Origin: JACKBK01 sp963707275
Lineage (GTDB): Bacteria > Chloroflexota > Anaerolineae > JAAEKA01
Reading direction: 5' to 3'
Assembly (NCBI GenBank): GCA_963707275.1
Contig: CAVPPH010000014.1
Location: forward strand, 29,947 to 93,946
Length of the DNA: 64,000 nucleotides
The position numbers and the translations under genes were made by a program. Positions 44,309 to 53,696 of the stretch are shown here, piece by piece (the stretch's first letter is position 1; each line of letters starts with the position of its first letter). The notes beneath the pieces were generated by a model. It had not been told where the DNA came from. It ran no database searches and saw nothing but the letters and a program-made list of their open reading frames with translations.

Positions 44309-47029
44309 ATGAAACATGTTATCCCCATTCTTGTGTTTGTGTTGATGCTGACACTTGCACCGGTCGCCGGCGCAGCCGGCGCGCTGCAACCAAACTCGCC
44401 CCCGCTTCTCCCCTCGTTGCGGGAAGCGACGCCATGGATCCAGCCTGGCCCTGACTCCGCCCAGTCCGGCCTTCGCGCGCCCGCGGCCAACATCGTTCCC
44501 TGGGCGCAATTGGTCTTTCAGTCCTACCGCGACGGCAACTGGGAGATCTATCGCGCCAATCCTGACGGTTCGGGCGCGGCGCGGCTGACAAACAATCCGG
44601 CTTTGGACAAGGATGCGCGCCTGAACCGCGGCGCGACGCGTATCGTGTTTGCGTCAGACCGCGCCGGGGGCGATTTCGACATCTTTGCCATGAACGCCGA
44701 CGGCAGCGGCGTCACGGCGCTGACCAACGACTCTACTCCCGATCAGGAACCGGTCTGGTCGCCAGACGGCGCGCACATCGCCTTTGAGAGTTACCGGCAC
44801 GGCATCGACAATGGCGAAGTGTATGTCATGAACGCCAATGGCAGCGGCCAGACGCGCCTCACCAACAGCCCCGGCTATGACGGCTCGCCTTCATATTCGC
44901 CTGATGGCAGCAAGATCGCCTTCGTCTCCAACCGCACCGGCCCCTACCGCGTGATGGTGATGAACGCGGACGGCTCCGGTCAGCAGGTGCTGTCTAACCA
45001 GCAGAATGCCTTCGACCCGGTCTGGTCACCGGACGGACGGCAGATCGCCTATGACGCGGACAACGACGGCGACAACTGGGAAGAGCTGTGGTTGATGAAC
45101 GCCGACGGCAGCAACCAGCACATGATCTACAACCCCGGCGGCAACGTAGTGGCCTGGTCGAACAGTTGGTCACCCGATGGCCGTTACCTTGCGTTCAGCG
45201 AGATCGCCCTCACCTATTACCAGGGTAACTGGTACTGGACCACTGGCTACGTGTATGCTTGGGACAGCGCCAACCCGGCGAACATCCAATATCTGACGCC
45301 GGGCAACCGCGAGTGGAAGCCCGATCTGGAGACAGCCGATGCAATCGCGCCCACCTCCAGTGTTCAGGGATTGCCGGCCCAGTCCCCCGGCCCCTTCACC
45401 GTGCGCTGGTCAGGATCGGACAGCGGTGGCGCGGGTCTCAAGGACTACGACGTGCAGGTCAGGGACGGCGCGAACGGCCCGTGGACCAACTGGCAGACCG
45501 GCGTCAGCAGCACCAGCGCTTCCTATCCCGGCGTCGGCGGACACACCTACTACTTCCGCAGCCGGGCGCGCGACAACGCTTTCAACAGCGAAGCCTGGCC
45601 GTCCAGCTATGACGCGATGACCACCGTGGAAAGCCTGCCGCCACAGGCATCGGTCGAGACGCTGCCGGAGTACAGCCGTAACGGCGTCGAAGTTCGCTGG
45701 GGTGGCGTCGATCCCGGCGGATCGGGCATCAAGACCTACGATGTCCAGACCCGCCAGGACAACGGTCCGTGGACCAACTGGAAAACCAACACCATTGACA
45801 CAGCGGCGACATTCACTGGTGCTGCCGGTTCAACGATTCAGTTCCGCGTCCGTGCGCGCGATAACGCGCAAAACCTGGAAGCCTGGCCAGCCAGCGCTGA
45901 CGCCACGACTGTGTTGTACACCTGGGGCATCAGCGGCCGGGTGACAGACAACCGCGGCGCGCCGTTGACTGGTGTTGCCGCGACGACGACGCCCGCTGCT
46001 TTTCATGTGCAGCCAAGCGATGAATTCGGCAACTATGCGGCTCACGTTACGGCGCAGGCTGCCAGCTACACCGCAGCCTGGAGCAAGGCAGGCTACGGCG
46101 GGCTGCCGGCTACCTCTTTCCCGTCAGCGCCTGACGCACTGGTCGATCTGACGCTCCCACCGGCCGATAATTGGGTGCAGAATTCGGGCTTCGAGACGGG
46201 CAGTTTTAGCCCTGCCTGGCAAGCGACCGGCTCGCCGACGCCCGTGATCACTACCGTTGCCCGCCACACCGGCCAGTCTGGCGCCCTCATGCAATCATCC
46301 GGCAGCACCGCGTCGCCTGACACGCAACCGACCGGTCTGACGACGATCGCTCAACAGATGGTCGTTCCATCCAGTGTCGCCGCGCCGACCCTTTCCTTCG
46401 CTTACTGGCAGATACTTCCGTCGCCGTCCGCCGGAGATGGCTTTGCAGTCGAGGTTGAAGTTGGCGGAAACATCACGACCGTGTTCAGCGATGTGACTGG
46501 CACCGATGGCTGGAGATATCAATGGGTCGATCTCAGTCCCTGGTCTGGCCAGTCGATCATAGTGCGTTTCCGCTTGAGCCGGGCCTCAGCCGGTTCCGCT
46601 TCGGTCTACATCGACGAGGTGACTGCCGGTTCCGCATATCCTGATCTGTGGGTGAAGGGTATCGCTGGTGCGGCCCCTGCCGGCGCGCTGCTGCATAGTG
46701 TGCTGGACTATGGCAACCGCGGCGGCGTGGATGCGCAGAATGGAAAGGTCATCCTGCAACTGCCGGCCGGGCTGACCTTCGTCAGCGCTGACCCGCCGCC
46801 TACAGCCACAACGCCGGTGTTGCGCTGGAATCTGGGTGATATGCCGGCATTCGGCCAGCAGACGATCAATCTTACGCTACAAATGTCGCCGTCCGCGCCC
46901 TATGGAAGCACCCTCCATACAACGGCTTCCATCGCATCTGACGCAACCGAGTTGGAGATCGCCAACAACAGCGCCAATGGCTCAGTTTTCGTCGGTAGCA
47001 ACAACTGGTTGCCGCTCATCTTTCGTTGA
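44309..47029 (+). CDS. Secreted TolB/PD40 beta-propeller protein with fibronectin-like and DUF11-like domains
   Basis: A 906-aa exported protein from ATG 44309 (GGGAGG upstream) with a signal peptide ending APVAGA. Residues ~60-320 have six PD40/WD40-like propeller repeats (for example PDQEPVWSPDGAHIAFES, FDPVWSPDGRQIAYDAD, each with MNADGSG). Two FnIII-like domains (YDVQVRDGANGPWTNW, YDVQTRQDNGPWTNW), a carboxypeptidase-regulatory-like domain (ISGRVTDNRGAPLTG), a jelly-roll-like domain and a DUF11-like repeat (DYGNRGGVDAQNGKVILQLP) follow. It ends NNWLPLIFR, a C-terminal form often seen in secreted Chloroflexota proteins. Surface binding or processing role; no catalytic site seen. Confidence 0.85.
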   Translation: MKHVIPILVFVLMLTLAPVAGAAGALQPNSPPLLPSLREATPWIQPGPDSAQSGLRAPAANIVPWAQLVFQSYRDGNWEIYRANPDGSGAARLTNNPALDKDARLNRGATRIVFASDRAGGDFDIFAMNADGSGVTALTNDSTPDQEPVWSPDGAHIAFESYRHGIDNGEVYVMNANGSGQTRLTNSPGYDGSPSYSPDGSKIAFVSNRTGPYRVMVMNADGSGQQVLSNQQNAFDPVWSPDGRQIAYDADNDGDNWEELWLMNADGSNQHMIYNPGGNVVAWSNSWSPDGRYLAFSEIALTYYQGNWYWTTGYVYAWDSANPANIQYLTPGNREWKPDLETADAIAPTSSVQGLPAQSPGPFTVRWSGSDSGGAGLKDYDVQVRDGANGPWTNWQTGVSSTSASYPGVGGHTYYFRSRARDNAFNSEAWPSSYDAMTTVESLPPQASVETLPEYSRNGVEVRWGGVDPGGSGIKTYDVQTRQDNGPWTNWKTNTIDTAATFTGAAGSTIQFRVRARDNAQNLEAWPASADATTVLYTWGISGRVTDNRGAPLTGVAATTTPAAFHVQPSDEFGNYAAHVTAQAASYTAAWSKAGYGGLPATSFPSAPDALVDLTLPPADNWVQNSGFETGSFSPAWQATGSPTPVITTVARHTGQSGALMQSSGSTASPDTQPTGLTTIAQQMVVPSSVAAPTLSFAYWQILPSPSAGDGFAVEVEVGGNITTVFSDVTGTDGWRYQWVDLSPWSGQSIIVRFRLSRASAGSASVYIDEVTAGSAYPDLWVKGIAGAAPAGALLHSVLDYGNRGGVDAQNGKVILQLPAGLTFVSADPPPTATTPVLRWNLGDMPAFGQQTINLTLQMSPSAPYGSTLHTTASIASDATELEIANNSANGSVFVGSNNWLPLIFR

Positions 47030-47053
47030 GCTGATTGCGAATACTGCCCGGTG

Positions 47054-47090
47054 AGAAGAGTGACGGTCCTGCCAGGATCGTCACTCTTCT
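47054..47090 (+). terminator. Hairpin terminator after the propeller gene
   Basis: AGAAGAGTGACG pairs with CGTCACTCTTCT and the loop adds TCCT/AGGA, followed by TCGTC. Confidence 0.75.
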
Positions 47091-47102
47091 TCGTCGCCTG
47101 CT

Positions 47103-47131
47103 TTGACGGCTGCGGCGGCCTGTGGCATACT
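47103..47131 (+). promoter_or_regulatory. Promoter TTGACG-N17-CATACT
   Basis: -35 TTGACG at 47103-47108 and -10-like CATACT at 47126-47131; leader about 14 bases to GTG 47152. Confidence 0.45.
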
Positions 47132-47151
47132 CGCCGCCGAGGTGATCGGTT

Positions 47152-48024
47152 GTGACCAAGCAACTACAAGTCTACAAGGCGTCTATCAGCGAGCAGACCA
47201 GGATCGTCCGGTTGCTGAACGAGGCCCGCCGAAGCTTCGCCGCTTTTGGTCTGGAAGACCTGCCCAATCTGCTGGCGCGCGGCAACTGCATGGTGGCCGG
47301 CGACGATGAAAAGCTGTGGGGTTTCGTCTGCGTGTCACTGAACGGCTCCCACTGGGCCTATCTGCGCGGCGCGGCCATCGTCAATGGCTGGCGCACTGAT
47401 GACGCGTTGGATGCGGTGCTGGACCCGTTACATGGCCGGTTGCGTGAGCGCGGCGCGACCCATCTGGCTGCCTACGGCGTGGCGCTGTGGCTGGTGCCCG
47501 CGTTGCAGCGCGCCGGCTTCCAGCGCGCCGAGTGGATCGCGACGCTGCACCGGCATCCGCGCCCGATTGCGCTGGAGGATGTGCCCGACGTTCGCGTGCG
47601 TCCGGTCGTGGCCCACGATCTGGGCGCGCTGGGCGCACTGGACAAGGCCGCGTTCGCTCCGCCCTTTCAACTGGAAAGCAGCGAACTGATCGAGTTGTTG
47701 GTCACCAGCGGCCACTTCGCGGTGGCGGAGGCGGACGGCTTCGACGGGCTGGCAGGCTACACCGCCGCCGACGTGATCGGCGACGAGGGGCACATCATGC
47801 GGCTGGCGGTGCATCCGGCGCTCCACGGTCGCGGCATTGGTCGCACCCTGCTCAACGGCGCGTTGGCCCACTGTCAGGAACAGGGCGCGCGTACCGTAGT
47901 CATCAACACCCAGGACAGCAATCAGGCGTCGCTGCGTCTCTACGAAGGCTTCGGCTTCCGCCGCGTTGGCCGGCGCGTACCGTTGCTGGTGCGTGAGTTG
48001 CAGTCCACGCAACTGGAATCCTGA
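47152..48024 (+). CDS. Tandem GNAT-family acetyltransferase
   Basis: A 290-aa protein with two GNAT folds. The N-terminal one (to ~residue 140) is degenerate, ending LVPALQRAGFQRAEW. The C-terminal one has a full CoA site (RLAVHPALHGRGIGRTLLNG) and NQASLRLYEGFGFRRVGRR, close to RimI-type. The start is GTG 47152. The deacetylase gene begins within its stop codon (TGATG), so the two are translationally coupled; a link to sugar or protein modification is possible but unproven. Confidence 0.87.
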   Translation: MTKQLQVYKASISEQTRIVRLLNEARRSFAAFGLEDLPNLLARGNCMVAGDDEKLWGFVCVSLNGSHWAYLRGAAIVNGWRTDDALDAVLDPLHGRLRERGATHLAAYGVALWLVPALQRAGFQRAEWIATLHRHPRPIALEDVPDVRVRPVVAHDLGALGALDKAAFAPPFQLESSELIELLVTSGHFAVAEADGFDGLAGYTAADVIGDEGHIMRLAVHPALHGRGIGRTLLNGALAHCQEQGARTVVINTQDSNQASLRLYEGFGFRRVGRRVPLLVRELQSTQLES

Positions 48025-49055
48025 TGCAATTTGTTCTTCAGCGCGTTACAAGCCGGGCCGGGTGGGTCGTGCTCGCGGGAATCTTATTGGTCGGTTGCGG
48101 CCAGCCGGCCCCGGCGGTGGTCCCGCCGGCCAGCCTGGTGGAAGATCCAGTGGCGCAGATCACCGCCACCAGTGTGCTGCCGCCACCATCCCAGGCTACA
48201 GCAGCCGCGACGCCGACCGCGACCGCCACGCTCACGCCCTCGCCGACCGCGACGCCCACTGACACGCCGGCTCCGACTGCGACGCCAACCATGCTGCCAA
48301 CGCCTGACGGCGTCACCCGCGAGGCGCGCGTGCCGATTCTGATGTACCACTATCTGTCGGACCCGCCGCCCGGCGCGGACCGCTACCGCCGTGACCTGTC
48401 GGTGTCGCCGGCGCTGTTCGAGCAGCACCTGGCCTGGTTGCGCGAGCAGGGCTACCAGAGCATCACCCTGGAGCAGTTGCATCGCCATCTGGTGCTGGGC
48501 GAGCCGCTGCCGGAGCGACCGATCATCATCACTTTCGACGACGGCTATGCTGACAACTACGCGAACGCGTTCCCGCTGCTGGCGAAATATGGCTTCGGCG
48601 GCACCTTTTTCGTGGTCACTGAACTGGCCGAGCGCGCCTCCGCGGGTATGACTGCGCCCGATGGCATGGTTTACGCCGACAACTACATGACTTGGCCGCA
48701 GATGCAGGAGATGCGGGACGCCGGGATGGACATCCAGTGCCACGCTCGCGTCCACGAAGACTTGACCGATATGGACGACGAGCGGTTGATCTGGCAGGTG
48801 CTGGGCTGCAGCGAGATGATCGAAAGCAACCTCGGTCAAAGACCGCGCTTCGTAGCCTACCCATCAGGCATATACGATCAGCGCGTCGCCGAGTTCTTCG
48901 CCTCCGACGACTACTACGGCGGCATCACCACCCGCCAGGGCGCCGTCCAGCGTTTCGATGACCTCTTCGAACTCCAGCGCCTCCGCGTTCGAAGCACGAC
49001 CAGCATTGCTGAACTGGCCGAGTTGTTGGCGTGGGGTGTGGGGAGTGGGGAGTAG
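48024..49055 (+). CDS. Polysaccharide deacetylase lipoprotein (CE4 family)
   Basis: A 343-aa lipoprotein: lipobox LLVGCG, a Thr/Pro/Ala linker with TATPT units, then a NodB-type domain. Motifs: PILMYHYLS, TFDDGYADN (catalytic Asp and metal Asp), HARVHEDLT (H-x3-H metal pair), and FVAYPSGIYDQ. It removes N- or O-acetyl groups from cell-surface or wall glycans outside the membrane. Its last codons (WGVGSGE) and stop are supplied by a heptanucleotide repeat. The start overlaps the upstream stop. Confidence 0.92.
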   Translation: MQFVLQRVTSRAGWVVLAGILLVGCGQPAPAVVPPASLVEDPVAQITATSVLPPPSQATAAATPTATATLTPSPTATPTDTPAPTATPTMLPTPDGVTREARVPILMYHYLSDPPPGADRYRRDLSVSPALFEQHLAWLREQGYQSITLEQLHRHLVLGEPLPERPIIITFDDGYADNYANAFPLLAKYGFGGTFFVVTELAERASAGMTAPDGMVYADNYMTWPQMQEMRDAGMDIQCHARVHEDLTDMDDERLIWQVLGCSEMIESNLGQRPRFVAYPSGIYDQRVAEFFASDDYYGGITTRQGAVQRFDDLFELQRLRVRSTTSIAELAELLAWGVGSGE

Positions 49056-49126
49056 GGGCTGTTGGCCACCTGCCACCTGCAACTCGCCATCCGCCCTCTG
49101 CTCTCTGACTTCTGACTTCTGCCATG
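49026..49126 (+). repeat. Heptanucleotide repeats spanning a gene junction, locus B
   Basis: 49026-49060 reads TTGGCGT, GGGGTGT, GGGGAGT, GGGGAGT, AGGGGCT; after a short join, 49064-49126 reads GGCCACC, TGCCACC, TGCAACT, CGCCATC, CGCCCTC, TGCTCTC, TGACTTC, TGACTTC, TGCCATG. Period 7 throughout. The first block contains the deacetylase stop codon and the second ends in the RqcH start codon. Confidence 0.85.
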
Positions 49127-50908
49127 ACCTTCGACTTCATCACCACCGCCGCCGTCGCCAGTGAATTGCGGGTTGACCTCGTGCCGAGTCGTGTGCAGCA
49201 GGCTGTTCAGGTAGACGCGACCAGCTACGCGCTGGAATTGTACGGCGACCGGCAGCGCCGCTACCTGCTGCTGTCAGCCGACCAGCAAGGGCCGCGCGTG
49301 CATCTGTTGCAGGAAAAGCCGCGCCGCGGGGTGGACACGCCGTCACCGCTGCTGCAATTGCTGCGCAAGTTCGTCCGCGGCGCGATATTGACCGAGGTCA
49401 GCCAGCCGCCGTGGGAGCGGGTGCTGTGGCTGCACTTTGACCACAGCGAGTTCGGCGCCACTGCGCTGGTGATTGAGCTGATCGGGCGCTGGTCGAACCT
49501 GCTGTTGCTGCGTGGGAAAAAGTCAGAGGTCAAAGGTAAGAGGTCAGGGATGAGCGTGGAGGCGGATAGTGCGGGGACGGAGTGGCGGATATTGGAGTGC
49601 GTACATCGCTACCGGCCACAGGACGGCGCGCGCCGCCCCGCGCTTCCGGGGCAACTCTACACCCCGCCGCCGGCGCAGGAGGGCTGGCCGCCGGACGAGT
49701 TGACCGAACTGCGCCTCCGCCTTCTGTTGGAGCAGACGCCGCCCGACGCGCTCCTCTGGCGCGCCTTGTTGGATGGGCTGTTGGGCGTCAGTCCCTTGCT
49801 GGCACGCGAGATCGTCTTTCGTGCGACCGGCGACGCGGCGACGCGTGTCGGCCAGGTGACGCGGCTGACACCGGTGTTGGAAGCCGCGGCTGAGCTGGTG
49901 GAACCACTGCGTGCGCAAACGTGGCATCCCTGCCTCGTCTACGATGACGACGGCAAGCCAACTGCCTTCGCGCCCTATCTGCTCACCCATCGTGTCAACC
50001 AGCGGCCGGAAGAGGTTGCCAGCGTCAGCCTCGCCGCCGAGCGCTACTACGGCGAACACGCTCCCGCCGGCGCGGATGCCTACGGTGCGGCTCGTCGCCA
50101 GGTTGCCGCCACGGTCGACCGGGTGCAGCGCGGCTTGCAACGCCGTCGCGACTCCATCGGCCGCGAGCTGCGTCCGACGGAGGAGATCGACCGGCTGCGC
50201 ATTAGCGGCGAGTGGATACTGGCGCTCAGTAGCACCATCGCGCCGCGCCAAACCGAGCTGACGCTGCCTGATGAACTTGACATGCCGCCAGTCGCGCTCG
50301 ACCCGGCGCTTAGCCCGGCCGACAACGCCGCCCGCTATTTCAAGCGTTACCGCAAAGCGCGCCGCGCGAGACAATTTGCCGAGCCGAGGCTGGCGGAGGT
50401 CGAGGCGGAGCTGGCGTACGTGGAGCAACTGGCGGCTGACCTGGCGCTGGCAGCCGACCGCAGCGAGATCGACGCCGTGCGCGCCCAACTGGTCGACGCT
50501 GGCTACCTGCGCACGCCGGGGACAAAGGTCGTCAGCCAGGCCAAAGGCCCGCGTCACTACACGAGCCGGGAGGGTTTCGCCATAGTCGTGGGGCGCAACA
50601 GCCGCCAGAACGAACGGGTCACCTTCGAGATTGCGACCGCTGATGACCTGTGGTTGCACGCACGCGGCCTGCCCGGTTCGCACGTGGTGATCCGCAGCGC
50701 TGGACGGCCCGTCAGCGACGCAACTGTGCAACAGGCGGCTGAGCTGGCCGCCTACTTCTCACGCGGCCGTGGCGAAGCTTCGGTGGATGTGATCGTTGTC
50801 CCTCGTAAACAAGTGCGCCGCGCCCCCGGCGGTCGGCCAGGGATGGTGATGCTGGACGGAGAAAAGACGGTGCGTGTACGTCCGCCTGAGAAAGTGGAGG
50901 AAGGCTGA
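49124..50908 (+). CDS. rqcH: RqcH/NFACT-family ribosome quality-control protein
   Basis: A 594-aa protein of the Rqc2/NEMF family, which binds split 60S/50S subunits with stuck peptidyl-tRNA and adds Ala tails. Order: NFACT-N domain (DFITTAAVASELRVDLV, RWSNLLLL), HhH region, two coiled-coil arms (VDRVQRGLQRRRDSIGRELR; AEVEAELAYVEQLAADLAL), and the NFACT-R domain (DDLWLHARGLPGSHVVIRS, ADDLW and HxxG...HVVI core). A heptad repeat has been accepted in frame after LLLLRGKK (49517-49551). The symbol is by homology; activity not shown. The ATG lies in repeat sequence with no ribosome site. Confidence 0.88.
   Translation: MTFDFITTAAVASELRVDLVPSRVQQAVQVDATSYALELYGDRQRRYLLLSADQQGPRVHLLQEKPRRGVDTPSPLLQLLRKFVRGAILTEVSQPPWERVLWLHFDHSEFGATALVIELIGRWSNLLLLRGKKSEVKGKRSGMSVEADSAGTEWRILECVHRYRPQDGARRPALPGQLYTPPPAQEGWPPDELTELRLRLLLEQTPPDALLWRALLDGLLGVSPLLAREIVFRATGDAATRVGQVTRLTPVLEAAAELVEPLRAQTWHPCLVYDDDGKPTAFAPYLLTHRVNQRPEEVASVSLAAERYYGEHAPAGADAYGAARRQVAATVDRVQRGLQRRRDSIGRELRPTEEIDRLRISGEWILALSSTIAPRQTELTLPDELDMPPVALDPALSPADNAARYFKRYRKARRARQFAEPRLAEVEAELAYVEQLAADLALAADRSEIDAVRAQLVDAGYLRTPGTKVVSQAKGPRHYTSREGFAIVVGRNSRQNERVTFEIATADDLWLHARGLPGSHVVIRSAGRPVSDATVQQAAELAAYFSRGRGEASVDVIVVPRKQVRRAPGGRPGMVMLDGEKTVRVRPPEKVEEG
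49517..49551 (+). repeat. Heptanucleotide repeat inside rqcH, locus C
   Basis: Units AAAAAGT, CAGAGGT, CAAAGGT, AAGAGGT, CAGGGAT (35 bases, not a multiple of 3 alone), translated as part of GKKSEVKGKRSGM. Confidence 0.8.
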
Positions 50909-50963
50909 GTACTGAAGCGTTGTCAGAGTGCTCTCAAAGATCCCGGCTCATGTTTTGTACAAC

Positions 50964-50990
50964 GGCGCGGGCCGGTCTCCCGACCGCGCC
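50964..50990. terminator. Hairpin between convergent genes
   Basis: GGCGCGG...CGG-TCTC-CCG...CCGCGCC, near-perfect stem between the rqcH stop and the end of the minus-strand polysaccharide gene. Confidence 0.5.
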
Positions 50991-51034
50991 CGTACCGCCC
51001 ACCGCACTTGGCTGCGGTGAAATTCGGTTCCGCT

Positions 51035-52498
51035 TCAACCCGATTGCAACCAATTCGCCCGCCCGCTGATCTCGTTTGCCAGAATCCCCAGAATCAACGC
51101 CATCAGAATAGCGGCGCGCCAGCCGGTGTTGATCCACGGCAGTCCGTGGAAGAGTCCCATGGTCATCACTGCGACCCACGGCGCCAGCCCCGGCGTCAGC
51201 CGATACCAGCCACGTTTGCCGAGTTTGATCGCCGCCGCGATGGGCGCGACCATCAACCACAGCAACAACAGCGCCGCGACCACGCCAAGCTCGGCCGTCA
51301 CCAACAGCGGGACGTTGTGTACCAATCGGGCGGTCTGGTCTAGGGCGCGCGCCTCAAGCAAGTAACTCCCCATGCCGACGCCGGTCAGCGGGTGTTGGCG
51401 GATCAGCTGCACGGCGATGCCCCAGTCGCGCTCCCGTTCGAACAGCGAGCGTGCCTCGATACTCGTATCCAGGTTGAAGAAGCGGGTCAGCAGCAGCGGC
51501 CCGTACACGGCCAGGAACAGCAGCGCCAGCCCGCCCACCACCGCTATGGCTGCGACAGTTGTCCGGCGGCTCCGGCGCGGCGTAGCTTCTCCCAGCGGAG
51601 CGCCGCGGCTCGCGTACCGGCGTTCCGTCCACCAGGCCGCCAGCAACACGGCCAGTCCCAGCCCGAAGGCCAGCCAGGCTGCGCGTGACGCCGTAGCGAC
51701 CAGCGCCACTGCGCCCAATCCGACCACTGCCAGCAGTGTCCATCGTCGCCAGCTCGCCAACCGCCGCGTCTGGCTCAACAAGAACAGCATCGACGGCGCC
51801 AGCAAGGCCGCCAGCAGGTTGGGGTGACCGGTCAGACCATAGGCGCGCAGCCAGCGCTGTCCGTTGGTCATCAGCACACTGACGCCGCTGACGGCCGGGT
51901 CCAGATCGAGTTCGCCCAGCATCGTCAGCCCCAGGTCTGATTGGCGCACGAATTGTGCGATCCCCACCAGTGACTGGATCGTCACCACCGCGGCCAGCGG
52001 CCACGTTAGCGACGGGTGTTCGTTGACCAGGAAGAGGTAGGTCGCCCAGACCAGCACCAGTGAGAGCAGTTGAAAAGCCGTGTCGCTGATTCCCAGCGGC
52101 GGCAGGCGTGTCCCGGCCGCCAACCAACTCCAGCCGATGCTGATCAGCCCCAGCAGCGTCAGCCCGGCCAGCGGCAGCGTGATATGCCGCCATCCCCACT
52201 GCCAGCGCCGCCGCACGGCCGGAATGCGCAGCTCAACCAGACGTAATAACGGCCACGAAATTGCCAGCAGCAGCGGGATCAGCGTCAGAATCCCCAGCGC
52301 CATCGGCTGCTCGTCACCCCAGCGCGCGGCACGGGCCGGCAACAGCGCAGGCAGCCTGATCACCGGCAGCCAGGTGAACGGCCCGACGCGCCAGTGCGCC
52401 GAATGGGTCGCCAGCGCCAGCACCAAAAACGCGGCAAAGCTGGCGCGGGTCAGCCAGTTCAACCCTGTGTAAATCTGGAGCGATCTGGATTTCGACAT
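51035..52498 (-). CDS. O-antigen ligase / polymerase-like (Wzy_C) membrane protein
   Basis: A 487-aa protein with about 12 helices and a large extracellular loop. Wzy_C-type landmarks are YGLTGHPNLLAALLAPSM, ATASRAAWLAF, the loop segment ARSLFERERDWGIAVQLIRQHPLTGVGMGSY and ARLVHNVPLLVTAELGVV. Members polymerise or ligate lipid-linked glycans. It overlaps the end of the upstream glycosyltransferase gene by 40 bases, which ties it to the polysaccharide cluster. Confidence 0.87.
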   Translation of the reverse strand: MSKSRSLQIYTGLNWLTRASFAAFLVLALATHSAHWRVGPFTWLPVIRLPALLPARAARWGDEQPMALGILTLIPLLLAISWPLLRLVELRIPAVRRRWQWGWRHITLPLAGLTLLGLISIGWSWLAAGTRLPPLGISDTAFQLLSLVLVWATYLFLVNEHPSLTWPLAAVVTIQSLVGIAQFVRQSDLGLTMLGELDLDPAVSGVSVLMTNGQRWLRAYGLTGHPNLLAALLAPSMLFLLSQTRRLASWRRWTLLAVVGLGAVALVATASRAAWLAFGLGLAVLLAAWWTERRYASRGAPLGEATPRRSRRTTVAAIAVVGGLALLFLAVYGPLLLTRFFNLDTSIEARSLFERERDWGIAVQLIRQHPLTGVGMGSYLLEARALDQTARLVHNVPLLVTAELGVVAALLLLWLMVAPIAAAIKLGKRGWYRLTPGLAPWVAVMTMGLFHGLPWINTGWRAAILMALILGILANEISGRANWLQSG

Positions 52499-53667
52499 TC
52501 AGCGGGCGAGTCTTGGTACAGCAACTCCAAATCGGTCATCGTCTGTGCCAGTGCGAATCGGTCCAGCACACGGTCGCGGCTCGCGCGGGCGGCGCGGTTT
52601 CGGCGCGACGGATCGCGGATCAGTCCGTCGATCGCCGCGGCCAGCGCGCCGGCGTCGCCCACAGGGACGACCTGCGCGGCGTCCAGCAACTCCGGCAGCA
52701 CGCCGACCGCCGTTCCTACCACCGGACAGCCGCAGGCCGCTGCTTCCAGGGCTACGAGGCTCTGGCTCTCATAACGCGATGAGAGGACGAACAGGTCGGC
52801 GGCCCGGTAGAAAACAGGCAAACGCTCGTGCGCCACCTCGCCGTGAAATGTGACTTGGCTCGCAATGCCCAGCGCGGCGGCTTGCGCTTCGAGAGCGGCT
52901 TGCAACGGACCGATGCCAGCGATGTGCAAGTGTACCTCAGGATGCGCGTTTGCCACAATCGCCAGCGCGTCCAGCAGAGTCGCCTGATCCTTGACGGGGG
53001 AGAGGGCGGCGACGTGGAGGAGGTTGAAGTAGGGCGTGGGGCGTGGGGCGTGGGGTGTATTGCCATCTGCGTAGGGGGTTTCGGCGGCGGCGGCGTTGGC
53101 GGGGGTGAAGACGGTGGTGTTCACACCTAGCGGCAGGATGCGCAGCCGGGCGTCAGGCACGCGGGCGGCGGCGATCTGGCGCAGGGTGCTTGAGCCGACG
53201 GTGACGGCCGACGCGCGGCGCAGCGCCTGGTTCGTCAGCAGCCGGTTAGAGCGGCTGAGCTGGCCGCCGTAGCTGATGTCAGGGAAGCCCACCAGTTCAC
53301 CTCCCAGAATCGAGACTACAGCCGGCTGGCCGAACAGACGGCTCGCGGCTGTCGCAACGAAGCCTGGCTCGTCGGCCCACAACCCGTGCAACAGGTCGAA
53401 GGGCTGGCGGCGATGCTCGCGGCGGATAGCGGCCACGGCTGCCTGCACCAGCCGCAGCCGGTTCAGCCCGCCGCGTGTTCCCCAGCCGAAGGCGTGTACC
53501 GTTGCCCCGTCAAGCTGGTAGCTGTCGCGGCGGTGCGGATAACGCAGCGTGAAGACGTGCACATCGTGGCGGCTGGCCAGCAAGCGCACGGTGTCTATCA
53601 GCGCGGGGATTGCAAAGTTAGCTTCGCCCGGCGATGCAAAGCCGGGGGTGATCAGGGCGAGTCGCAT
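52459..53667 (-). CDS. Family 4 glycosyltransferase
   Basis: A 402-aa GT-B enzyme: MRLALITPGFASPGEANFAI, VVSILGGELVGFPDI, then LNLLHVAALSPVKDQATLL-like donor half, HIAGIGPLQAALEAQA, and YESQSLVALEAAACGCPVVG (E-x7-E motif). A heptad repeat at 53031-53058 encodes TPHAPRPTPY in the linker between the halves. The gene overlaps the downstream Wzy-like gene. It builds the same surface glycan in all likelihood. Confidence 0.9.
   Translation of the reverse strand: MRLALITPGFASPGEANFAIPALIDTVRLLASRHDVHVFTLRYPHRRDSYQLDGATVHAFGWGTRGGLNRLRLVQAAVAAIRREHRRQPFDLLHGLWADEPGFVATAASRLFGQPAVVSILGGELVGFPDISYGGQLSRSNRLLTNQALRRASAVTVGSSTLRQIAAARVPDARLRILPLGVNTTVFTPANAAAAETPYADGNTPHAPRPTPYFNLLHVAALSPVKDQATLLDALAIVANAHPEVHLHIAGIGPLQAALEAQAAALGIASQVTFHGEVAHERLPVFYRAADLFVLSSRYESQSLVALEAAACGCPVVGTAVGVLPELLDAAQVVPVGDAGALAAAIDGLIRDPSRRNRAARASRDRVLDRFALAQTMTDLELLYQDSPAECRNPDRSRFTQG
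53031..53058 (+). repeat. Heptanucleotide repeat inside a glycosyltransferase gene, locus D
   Basis: AGGGCGT, GGGGCGT, GGGGCGT, GGGGTGT; in frame, 28 bases, on the opposite strand to the gene. Confidence 0.8.
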
Positions 53668-53696
53668 GGTGTCATGAGTTCCAGAAAATGATAACG

